Source: DATAEU01 sp046724395
GTDB lineage: Bacteria > Actinomycetota > UBA4738 > HRBIN12
NCBI GenBank assembly: GCA_046724395.1
Contig: JBKOWM010000060.1
Coordinates: 1-32,210, forward strand
Reading direction: 5' to 3'
DNA: 32,210 nt
In this document: one piece after another, positions 15,392 through 22,230 of the stretch
Layout of the letters: every line of letters begins with the position of its first letter
Numbering within the stretch: position 1 is the first letter of the stretch
Translations under genes and position numbers: made by a program
The notes under the pieces: generated by a model
Seen by the model: only the letters and a program-made list of their open reading frames with translations
Told to the model about the DNA's origin: nothing
Databases searched by the model: none

Positions 15392-16435
15392 TCAGCGTCG
15401 TCTGGCCGCTCGATCGAGCCACCATGGGGTGAAGCCACGGTCGTTCTCGTCTACGACGGTACCCGGGTGAACGACGGCGTCGATCGCGTCGAGCGTCGCG
15501 TCGTCGAGGCGGACGTCGGCGCCGGTGAGCAGATCCTCCAGCTGCGCGATCGTCCGCGGTCCGATGATCGCCGACGTCACAGCGGGGTGGGCCAGCGTGA
15601 ACGCGAGCGCCATGTGCGTCAGCGAGACGCCGGCGTTGGCCGCGATCTTCATGAGCTCCTCTACGAGGTCGAGTTTGCGCTGGATCTCGGGTCTCGACTC
15701 GTCGAACTGAGCCGCGATTCCGCTTCCGCGCTCACGGCTGCGGCTGGAACGCGCGTCGGCGGAGCGGTCGAACTCGCCGCGCCGGTACCGGCCGGTCAGC
15801 CATCCGCGACACAGCGGGCTCCAGACGAGCACGCCCATGCCGTGGCGCTGCGCGACGGGAAGGACGTCCAGCTCGATCCACCGGACGAAGATCGAGTACG
15901 GCGGCTGCTCCGTCCGGAACCTCGACAGCCCGCGCCGCTCGGCCGTCCAGCGCGACTCGACGAGCTGCCACCCTGGAAAAGTCGACGATCCGAAATACCG
16001 GATCTTGCCCTGACGCTGCAGATCCGTCAGCGCACCCAGCGTCTCCTCGATGTCGGTGTCGGCCTCGGGTCGATGGATCTGGTAGAGGTCGATGTGATCG
16101 GTCCGCAGTCGCCGGAGACTGTTCTCGACCTCGCGGGCGATCCATACGCGCGAGTTGCCGCCCTCGTTCTGTCCCGGCCCCATCTCGCCGTGGACCTTGG
16201 TGGCGAGTACCACATCGCCCCGGCGCCCCTGCAGCGCCCGCCCGACGATCTCCTCCGACTCGCCGGACGAGTAAACGTCGGCGGTGTCGATGAAGTTGAT
16301 GCCGCCGTCGAGCGCCGTGTGCACGATGCGAACGCAGTCGTCGACGTCCCTGTTCCCCCAGGCGCCGAACATCATCGCCCCCAGGCAGTGCGTGCTTACG
16401 CGCACCCCCGTGGCGCCCAGCGTCCGATACTCCAT
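15392..16435 (-). CDS. Aldo/keto reductase
   Basis: A 347-residue NADPH-dependent oxidoreductase of the AKR TIM-barrel superfamily. The catalytic tetrad is complete: D50 and Y55 in FIDTADVYSSGESE, K80 in VLATKVHG and H121 in DLYQIHRPE. The nucleotide-binding end is visible in TSAIIGPRTIAQLEDLL. Length and sequence fit the large YajO/AKR11-like subgroup that reduces assorted aldehydes and ketones; the substrate is unknown. The ATG at 16435 has an excellent ribosome-binding site (GGGGAGGAG). It is 70 bases downstream of the permease gene on the same strand but shows no functional link to it. Confidence 0.93.
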   Translation of the reverse strand: MEYRTLGATGVRVSTHCLGAMMFGAWGNRDVDDCVRIVHTALDGGINFIDTADVYSSGESEEIVGRALQGRRGDVVLATKVHGEMGPGQNEGGNSRVWIAREVENSLRRLRTDHIDLYQIHRPEADTDIEETLGALTDLQRQGKIRYFGSSTFPGWQLVESRWTAERRGLSRFRTEQPPYSIFVRWIELDVLPVAQRHGMGVLVWSPLCRGWLTGRYRRGEFDRSADARSSRSRERGSGIAAQFDESRPEIQRKLDLVEELMKIAANAGVSLTHMALAFTLAHPAVTSAIIGPRTIAQLEDLLTGADVRLDDATLDAIDAVVHPGTVVDENDRGFTPWWLDRAARRR

Positions 16436-16505
16436 GCGTTGCTCCTCCCCTTCGGAATGAACGAGCCTACGCGCCGAAGACCACGGCCGACCGTGCGGCC
16501 GCGCA

Positions 16506-17480
16506 TCAGCCGCGCACGTATCGCACACGCGGGTCGATCCGCGCGTAGGCCAGGTCGACGATCAGGTTGGCGACGGCGATCGCGATCGCGACGACGAGCG
16601 AGATCGCCATTAATGCGTAGAGGTCGCCTCGGTCGAGCGCGCGCATCGCGTACGAGCCGAGCCCGGGGAGGTTGAAGACGGTCTCGGTCACGATCGCGCC
16701 GCCGAGGAGTTGCCCGAGGTCCATGCCGAGCATCGTGATCATCGGCATGAGCCCGAACCGCAGCGCGTGCCGGTAGGCGACGGCGCGGTCGGAGAGACCC
16801 TTCGCGCGCGCCGTGCGGACGAAGTCCTCGCCCATGGCATCGAGCATCGCGGCGCGCGTCATCCGACTGTAGAACGCCGCGAAGGAGAGGGCGAGCGTGA
16901 CCCACGGCATGAGCATCTGGCGGAACCATGGCCAGACACCCTGTCCGATCGGAACGTAGCCGGACCCGGGGGCGATACCGAGCCGGTACCAGAGGCCGTA
17001 CAACGCGAGCGTGCCGGTCAGGAACACCGGCACCGATACGCCGAGCACCGCGAACCCCGTCGTCGCGCGGTCGAGGGCGGACCGTGGACGGCGCGCCGCC
17101 AGCACGCCGAGCGGAATGCCGATCAGCAGCCACAGGACGGCGGCGCCCGCCGCGAGCTGCGCCGTGACGACCGCGCGGGACGCGATGATCGGCTTCAGCG
17201 GGGTCCGGGTCTGGAACGAGAACCAGAGCCCGGGCCAGCCGTACCGGTCGCCCAGGAACAGGTGCCGCAGGAACAGCGCGTACTGCACGGCGAGAGGCCG
17301 ATCGAGTCCGAACGCCCTTCTCGTCAGTTCGCTCGCGCGCGCGGTTCGCAGGCCGTGCGTAAACGACTCCCATGCGGCGTCGGTCGGGGGAAGCACGAAG
17401 TAGATCAGGAAGGTGATCAGCGTGATCACGAGGACGACGAAGAACGTCCACGCGATCCTCCTGATGACGTAACGGGTCAA
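16506..17480 (-). CDS. OppB/DppB-type ABC transporter permease (orphan)
   Basis: A membrane protein of about 324 residues with the OppB-type layout. It has an N-terminal helix (TRYVIRRIAWTFFVVLVITLITFLIYFVLPP), a long extracytoplasmic loop, then five helices. The inner-membrane EAA-like loop is visible (YSRMTRAAMLDAMGEDFVRTARAKGLSDRAVAYRHALR), followed by the late GxIVTETVFNLPGLGSY motif of peptide permeases. These proteins move oligopeptides, nickel or sugars with a second permease, two ATPases and a binding protein, none of which is in this window. The start is uncertain: TTG at 17480 fits the family N-terminus, while TTG at 17516 gives 12 more residues. Neither has a clear ribosome-binding site. 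Confidence 0.85.
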   Translation of the reverse strand: MTRYVIRRIAWTFFVVLVITLITFLIYFVLPPTDAAWESFTHGLRTARASELTRRAFGLDRPLAVQYALFLRHLFLGDRYGWPGLWFSFQTRTPLKPIIASRAVVTAQLAAGAAVLWLLIGIPLGVLAARRPRSALDRATTGFAVLGVSVPVFLTGTLALYGLWYRLGIAPGSGYVPIGQGVWPWFRQMLMPWVTLALSFAAFYSRMTRAAMLDAMGEDFVRTARAKGLSDRAVAYRHALRFGLMPMITMLGMDLGQLLGGAIVTETVFNLPGLGSYAMRALDRGDLYALMAISLVVAIAIAVANLIVDLAYARIDPRVRYVRG

Positions 17481-17657
17481 GGCGGCGGGAGGCTCGGCGG
17501 GTACGGGAAAGTCCAAACAATCGCAGGTGGATCCACGGCCTCGTTCTACCCCGGGCGCTCGCCGGCCACCCCGGCGGCCGCCGCGATGGCGCTCTCGTCG
17601 CGATCGGGCCGCGGCTCGCACGGCGGCAAGCCGAGGGCCGACGTCGGCACGGCTCGG

Positions 17658-17663
17658 TATCGT
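17658..17663 (+). promoter_or_regulatory. Leaderless -10 element (TATCGT) of the cyclase gene
   Basis: TATCGT is followed by CGTCTC and then GTG at 17670, the six-base spacing of leaderless genes. This decides the start: the frame is open far upstream, but that part is antisense to the permease gene. Confidence 0.6.
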
Positions 17664-17669
17664 CGTCTC

Positions 17670-18491
17670 GTGGCGAAGCTGACCGCTCGTGAGCGCGCGG
17701 AGCTGCCCGACCGGGCCTTCGCCTACGTCGACTCGGCCGGCAGGCGCCGGCTGCCGATCCACGACGAGGCGCACGTTCGCAACGCGCTGGCGCGGTTCGA
17801 TCGAGTGGACTTCGAGGACGACGGGGCCCGGGAGCGCGCCCGCCGCCGGCTGCTGAACGCCGCCCGACGGTTCGGCATCCTGCCCGTCGGGTTCGTGGCC
17901 GCACAGCTCCGCCCGGATCGGGGGTCGCCTGACTTTTCGAAGCTACCGACCGGCTCGGTCACATTCCTCATGACCGACATCGAGCGTTCGACGCGCCTGG
18001 CCGAGCGGCTCGGCGATCGGTACGCGCCGCTCCTCAAGGACGTCCGGGCCTTGATCGGCGACGCGACGCGTCGCCGTGGCGGCCGCCGCGTCGACTCGCA
18101 CGGCGACGAGTACCTCACGGTCTTCGAGACGCCGGCTGGGGCGGTCCAGGCAGCGATCGAGATCCAGCGCGCCCTCGCCGTCCGGCGGTGGCCGGGCCGG
18201 ATCGAGTGCCGCGTCCGCGCCGGGATCCACACCGGCCGTCCGACTCTCAGCGAGAGCGGGTACGTCGGCCTCGCCATCAACACGGTCTCGCGCGTGTGCT
18301 ACGTCGGGCACGGCGGCCAGATCGTCGTCTCGAGCGCGACGAGAACGGCAGTCGCGAGGTTGCTTCCCGATGACGTCGCGTTCCTGACCCTCGGGCGGCA
18401 CCGGCTGCCCGGCTTGAGCCGGGCCGTTTCGCTGTACCAGGTTCGGGCCGACGGGCTGTCCGAGACGTTCGCCCCCCTCCGGCTCGTCTAG
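17670..18491 (+). CDS. Class III adenylate/guanylate cyclase with an unassigned N-terminal domain
   Basis: A 273-residue soluble protein. Residues about 95-273 form a class III cyclase domain. Metal aspartates are in VTFLMTDIERSTRL and RRVDSHGDEYLTVF, the RAGIHTGRP strand follows, and GLAINTVSRVCYVGHGGQIVVS carries the Asn and Arg expected near the transition state. The product is probably cAMP or cGMP, but the base-specifying residues cannot be judged safely. The N-terminal 90 residues (DRAFAYVDSAGRRRLPIHDEAHVRNALARFDRVDF, then RARRRLLNAARRFGI) are a distinct small basic domain found with DNA- or stress-related proteins in this lineage, as far as I recall. The GTG start is set by the -10 at 17658. 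Confidence 0.85.
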   Translation: MAKLTARERAELPDRAFAYVDSAGRRRLPIHDEAHVRNALARFDRVDFEDDGARERARRRLLNAARRFGILPVGFVAAQLRPDRGSPDFSKLPTGSVTFLMTDIERSTRLAERLGDRYAPLLKDVRALIGDATRRRGGRRVDSHGDEYLTVFETPAGAVQAAIEIQRALAVRRWPGRIECRVRAGIHTGRPTLSESGYVGLAINTVSRVCYVGHGGQIVVSSATRTAVARLLPDDVAFLTLGRHRLPGLSRAVSLYQVRADGLSETFAPLRLV

Positions 18492-18555
18492 GTCATGCTT
18501 GCCGAGGCCGGCGATCTCCACGCGGATGGCACCCTGCATCCGGATGGCGTAGCAG

Positions 18556-18561
18556 TAGGGT
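18556..18561 (+). promoter_or_regulatory. Possible -10 element (TAGGGT) for the 229-residue membrane protein
   Basis: TAGGGT lies 39 bases before the ATG at 18601. Transcription from it would give a leader of about 33 bases that includes the GGGAG ribosome-binding site just before the ATG, so this gene looks leadered, unlike its neighbour. Confidence 0.35.
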
Positions 18562-18600
18562 CGTGACCCGTCCGACTTGGCCGAACCTCGGGAGTCGTCC

Positions 18601-19290
18601 ATGGCCGAGAACATCAACGCCGAGATCGCCGAGACGCTCGCGCAGGAGCATCGGGCGGACGCGACCCCCTCAAAGCCACGATGGGAGCAGATCATCGAGA
18701 TCCTGGAGGCGGCCTTTCTCGCCGTCGTCGCGATCACCACGGCGTGGAGCGGATACCAGGCGGCGCGCTGGGACGGGCACGAGAGTGAGCTCTATGCGGA
18801 ATCATCCGCGATCCGTAACCGCGCCGATCAGGTCCTGACGCTCGGCGGCCAGCAGCGGCTGCTCGACGTGTCGACCTTCAACACCTGGATCCAGGCGGTC
18901 AACGAAGGAGACAAGGAGCTCGCCAGGCTGTACGAGCGGCGGTTCAGTCCCGAGTTCAAGGTCGCGTTCGACGCGTGGCTCGCGGCCGATCCCTTCAACA
19001 ATCCCGACGTTCCGCCCGGCCCGAGCTTCATGCCTCAGTACGTAAACCCGCTCATCGAACGGGGGACGGAGCTGAACCGGCGGGCAACCGAGGCCTTCGA
19101 CGAAGGCACCACCGCTCGGACTCATGCAAACGAATACATCCGAACCACGGTCGTTCTTGCGACGGTCCTGTTCCTGCTGGCGCTGTCGCAACGCTTCACG
19201 AGCCGGTACGTGCGAGTCGGGGTCATCGTGGTCGCGGGGGGCTTGATGCTCTACGGCCTCGTAAGCATCCTGACGTTTCGACGGTTCTGA
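18601..19290 (+). CDS. Three-helix membrane protein of unknown function
   Basis: A 229-residue protein with one helix near the N-terminus (about 30-52; EAAFLAVVAITTAWSGY) and two at the C-terminus (about 180-198 and 203-225). A soluble 120-residue domain with SAIRNRADQVLTLGG and FEGTTARTHANEYIR-like helical segments lies between them. The pattern resembles DUF4337-type proteins, but I am not sure of the family. ATG 18601 has GGGAG about 8 bases upstream; a TTG at 18577 would add eight residues and is less likely. It lies between a cyclase gene and a convergent DinB gene and gives no functional clue. Confidence 0.7.
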   Translation: MAENINAEIAETLAQEHRADATPSKPRWEQIIEILEAAFLAVVAITTAWSGYQAARWDGHESELYAESSAIRNRADQVLTLGGQQRLLDVSTFNTWIQAVNEGDKELARLYERRFSPEFKVAFDAWLAADPFNNPDVPPGPSFMPQYVNPLIERGTELNRRATEAFDEGTTARTHANEYIRTTVVLATVLFLLALSQRFTSRYVRVGVIVVAGGLMLYGLVSILTFRRF

Positions 19291-19320
19291 GAAGGCGACG
19301 AGAGCGATGCTACGTCCGCG

Positions 19321-19827
19321 TCAACCCCATTTCCACGCGTCGTCGGCGGTGATCAGGGCTCGGATGTGGTTGATCTCGCCGGCGTGATACGTGTCGTGCT
19401 GAAGCAGGGTCGACAGCAGCCAGCGCGTCTCGCGCTTGTCTCCCCAGTTGGTCCGCCGCGGTCGGGAGAGATCGTCGTCGTCCAACGCTCGTACGTGTTC
19501 CATCAATCGATCGTGCGCGCGGGTAAGCCATTCAATGGCATCGGGGCGAGGTGCGTCGCCGCTCGGCCAGGGAAGCACGACCGCGTCGCCCCATGTGCGT
19601 TGTCCGCTGCCGAAGGCGTAATCGTCGTACATGATCTTGCAGCCGCCGACGTGCAGGATCACGGATTCGACCGTGCGTCTCCCAGCCGACGGAGCCACGC
19701 GCCACGAATCGTCGTCGACGCTCGACACGTTGGCGATGAGCGACTGGCTCTCGTTCGTCTCCTCGATGCCGGTGCCCCGGAACGCCTCGTCGAGCAGATA
19801 GGCGAGTTCGTCGATCGCTCGGCCCAT
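19321..19827 (-). CDS. DinB-family (DinB_2-like) metal-dependent protein
   Basis: A 168-residue four-helix-bundle protein. The three metal-binding histidines of the DinB/YfiT fold are present: H59 in SVILHVGGCK, then H144 or H148 and H154 in LLQHDTYHAGEINHIRALI. Proteins of this fold include thiol S-transferases (bacillithiol, mycothiol) and many of unknown role, so the reaction is not assigned. The start is firm: GGAGGTGAG lies directly upstream of ATG 19827. It converges with the preceding membrane-protein gene, with 30 bases between stops. Confidence 0.85.
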   Translation of the reverse strand: MGRAIDELAYLLDEAFRGTGIEETNESQSLIANVSSVDDDSWRVAPSAGRRTVESVILHVGGCKIMYDDYAFGSGQRTWGDAVVLPWPSGDAPRPDAIEWLTRAHDRLMEHVRALDDDDLSRPRRTNWGDKRETRWLLSTLLQHDTYHAGEINHIRALITADDAWKWG

Positions 19828-19984
19828 CTCACCTCCAAGTCCGCCCTCGCGCGTCCGCAGTCGGCGGCCCGATTTGGGCTCGATGCTATCCGTCTACTTC
19901 CGGTAGCGCCGCTCGTGATCGCGAAGACTCGTTCAGCTCCGCCGCCGCTACAGCCACCCGCGCGGAGACCCGAAAACCATTGGC

Positions 19985-20516
19985 GTGAAGGTGTGTCCGC
20001 ACTGCGCCGAGGAACTGCCGGACGACGCGGCGGTCTGCCCGCAGTGCGGCAAGGATCCAACGGAGGTCCCCGCGTGGGCCACGGCGGGGCGCTCCGATGA
20101 GTCTCGGCTGTGGGCGCCCGACGACCACCGACCACAGCCGGGCCGCGACGAAGGCATCCCCGAAAGCGTCCCGGCTCCGTACAGGGGCCTCGAGCCGGCC
20201 GCAGGCCAGCGGTTGGGTGTCCCCTGGAAGGTCTGGGCCTCCCTGATCCTCGCCCTCACGTGGGGGTACGTGGCGAGCTTTTTGGGTGTGGGGGTGGTTC
20301 GTGGCGGCCTCGCCTGCCTCGGGTCTCCCCTATCTGGTTCTGCCGCTGGCCGGTTACACCGTCGGGCTGATCCTCGGAAACCTGGGACGGGCCGAGGTCG
20401 ACGACTCGGACCGGGTCGGCCAGATCCTTGGGTGGGGAGGGATCGGACTGAACGCGCTCCGCATCTTCCTCTTGGTCTTCTCGATTCCGGCGGCGATCCT
20501 GAGCGGCCTCAGCTGA
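19985..20516 (+). pseudogene. Zinc-ribbon membrane protein with a one-base frameshift
   Basis: The N-terminal part (GTG 19985) has a zinc ribbon, C4-x2-C7 and C18-x2-C21 (VCPHC, VCPQCG), then a polar proline-rich linker and the beginning of a membrane segment (KVWASLILALTWGYVASF). From the T5 run at 20279-20283 the frame changes by one base. The continuation WGWFVAASPASGLPYLVLPLAGY, then GLILGNLGRAEVDD and GIGLNALRIFLLVFSIPAAIL, supplies two more helices and a stop at 20516. Reading through in the first frame instead gives arginine-rich nonsense. An extra T in the run, real or from sequencing, is the simplest reason. The intact protein would be about 176 residues with three helices; zinc-ribbon plus DUF4190-like membrane proteins are similar. 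Confidence 0.75.
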
Positions 20517-20554
20517 GCCCGTCAGTCCCGAGCCAGCAGACCACCGACAGCGAA

Positions 20555-20570
20555 GGCCGCCGGCGCGGCC
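20555..20570. terminator. GC-rich inverted repeat between convergent genes
   Basis: GGCCGC-CGGC-GCGGCC is a perfect 6-bp stem with a 4-base loop. It lies 38 bases past the stop of the zinc-ribbon gene and 40 bases past the stop of the convergent Rho-N-like gene (20611), a natural spot for a shared terminator. There is no U-tract on either strand. Confidence 0.4.
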
Positions 20571-20610
20571 CTACGATCCAGGCGACGCCGACAAGCGGAC
20601 GCTGGCCGGT

Positions 20611-20889
20611 TCACCCGCCCTTGCGCAGCGCGGCGATCAACTCCGCCTTGCCCATCGACGACCTACCGCTGATGTGCTTGCGCTTCGCGAGCTCGTAGAG
20701 CTGCTGCCGGTTCCGATCCTCCAGACGCGCGCCTGGCCTGCCGTGACGCCGTCGCCCCGCGGCACCCTGTTGCCCGAGGGCGCGCCGCGTGCTCTTCGGC
20801 AGGTTGGCGATCGTCCGTTGCTTCCTCGCGGCCGCCTGCGCCTTTTTGACGTTGCGCTTGGCCGCCCGGGTCTGTTTCTGCGTGGCCAT
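20611..20889 (-). CDS. Small basic protein with Rho-N-like C-terminus
   Basis: A 92-residue, strongly basic protein. The N-terminal half (QTRAAKRNVKKAQAAARKQRTI, then PKSTRRALGQQG) is rich in Lys, Arg, Ala and Gln and probably binds nucleic acid. The C-terminus (RQQLYELAKRKHISGRSSMGKAELIAALRK) has the Rho-N/SAP-like helix-loop-helix pattern. Similar actinobacterial proteins are sometimes annotated as plasmid stabilization proteins, which says little about function. ATG 20889 has GGGGGTGAG upstream and is 10 bases from the preceding gene's stop, so the two basic proteins form one transcript. Confidence 0.8.
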   Translation of the reverse strand: MATQKQTRAAKRNVKKAQAAARKQRTIANLPKSTRRALGQQGAAGRRRHGRPGARLEDRNRQQLYELAKRKHISGRSSMGKAELIAALRKGG

Positions 20890-20899
20890 CGCTCACCCC

Positions 20900-21073
20900 C
20901 TACGACTTCTTCTTCGTAGTCGACCTCTTCCGCTTCGCGGCGGCTTTCTTACCGCCCTTGCTCGACGCATTCGGCGTATTCGCGATCTTCGCCGCGCGCT
21001 CCTTGGACATCCCCTTCTTGCGAAGGCCTTCGTACTGCTTCTCGTTCTTGACGCTCGGTCGCTTCCCCGGCAT
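20900..21073 (-). CDS. Small basic DUF7218-like protein
   Basis: A 57-residue protein with a KNEKQYEGLRKKGMSKERAAKIANTP core (helical, about residues 9-35) and a lysine-rich tail (KKAAAKRKRSTTKKK). This matches short conserved proteins of high-GC bacteria that I know as DUF7218-like; function is unknown, and DNA or RNA association is guessed from charge. The start is certain: GGAAGGAGGT precedes ATG 21073. It is the first gene of a two-gene unit with the Rho-N-like protein. Confidence 0.8.
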   Translation of the reverse strand: MPGKRPSVKNEKQYEGLRKKGMSKERAAKIANTPNASSKGGKKAAAKRKRSTTKKKS

Positions 21074-21184
21074 GTGCGACCTCCTTCCGTCCGTCCCCTG
21101 AAGCGTTCCCGCGCTACGACCGGAATACACGGCCCGCCGCGCGCGTCGTTGACGCCGCCGGTAGCCGCGCCCATCCTTCGGTCG

Positions 21185-22135
21185 ATGGCTCGCTTCACGA
21201 TCTATTTCGCGACAGACATCCACGGGTCGGAGACGTGCTTTCGTAAGTTCCTGAACGCCGGCAAGTTCTACGGTGTCGACGCGGTCGTTCTTGGCGGCGA
21301 CGTCGCCGGTAAGGGCCTGATCCCCATTGTTCGGGGAGCAGCAGGCGTGTGGGAGGCGACCCTATTCGGCAAACCGGTTCGCCTCGGTTCCGACGACGAC
21401 CTCGAGGAGTTCGAGCGCCGCATGCGGCTCCAGGGCTTCTACCCGTACCGGACGACGCCCGACGAGGCGGCGGAGCTCGCGAACCACGGCGAGGCGCTGG
21501 ACCGCGCGTTCGAGCACGCGATCGGCCGGAGCGTCGAGGACTGGATCGCGCTGGCCGACGAGCGTCTGAAGGACGCCGGCATCCCGTGCCTGGTCATGCC
21601 CGGGAACGACGATCCGCCCCTCGTGAAGAGCGCGATGAACCAGGCGGCCTGGCTGATGCAGGCGGAAGATCGCATCGTGACGCTCGGCCCGTACCAGGTG
21701 CTCTCGCTCGGGTATTCCACGCCGACGCCGTGGGACTCGCCCCGTGAGATCACCGAGGAGGAGATGGGCGCGAAGCTCGATGCGCTTTCGAGCCGGCTCG
21801 ACCCGTCGACGCCGGTGATCTTCAACGTCCACAACCCGCCGTTCGAAACTGGGACCGACCGCGCGTACCAGCTCACGCCCGATATGCGGATCCGCACGGC
21901 GGGGGGCGAGCCGCTACTCTCGGCCGTCGGCAGCCGCTCTGTGCGCGAGGCGATCGAGCGTGCGCAGCCCGTCCTCGGGCTCCACGGCCACATCCACGAG
22001 TCTCGCGCGATGAGCGCGATCGGCCGGACGAAGGTCTGCAATCCGGGGTCGCTCTACACCGAGGGCGCTCTTCAGGGCATCGTCGTGTCGCTCGACGGCG
22101 ACAGGGTGAAGGCGCACAAGTTCGTCACCGGGTGA
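21185..22135 (+). CDS. Calcineurin-like metallophosphoesterase
   Basis: A 316-residue soluble protein with the five metallophosphoesterase blocks: D11 and H13 in YFATDIHGSE, VVLGGDVAGKG, VMPGNDDPP, VIFNVHNPPF and LGLHGHIHESR, followed by TKVCNPGSLY. Two metal ions should be bound. The substrate may be a phosphomonoester, phosphodiester or nucleotide. A long insertion after block 2 (about residues 55-135) forms a lid-like helical region. The ATG at 21185 is preceded by CATCCT and seven bases, close to the leaderless pattern, with no ribosome-binding site; longer in-frame starts lie antisense to the small basic genes. Confidence 0.9.
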   Translation: MARFTIYFATDIHGSETCFRKFLNAGKFYGVDAVVLGGDVAGKGLIPIVRGAAGVWEATLFGKPVRLGSDDDLEEFERRMRLQGFYPYRTTPDEAAELANHGEALDRAFEHAIGRSVEDWIALADERLKDAGIPCLVMPGNDDPPLVKSAMNQAAWLMQAEDRIVTLGPYQVLSLGYSTPTPWDSPREITEEEMGAKLDALSSRLDPSTPVIFNVHNPPFETGTDRAYQLTPDMRIRTAGGEPLLSAVGSRSVREAIERAQPVLGLHGHIHESRAMSAIGRTKVCNPGSLYTEGALQGIVVSLDGDRVKAHKFVTG

Positions 22136-22230
22136 CGTTGGATCGCTGCGTCATTCGGCGTCTCGAGTCGAGTGGCGCCGCGGCGCGATCCGTGCTGGGA
22201 TTGCGGCACCGATCCGAGGGAGGGGTGCGC

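Noticed and set aside
16710..17669. Long plus-strand open frame in phase with the cyclase gene
   Set aside because: It is antisense to the OppB-type permease, whose family match is clear; the cyclase start is fixed at GTG 17670 by the -10 and the domain.
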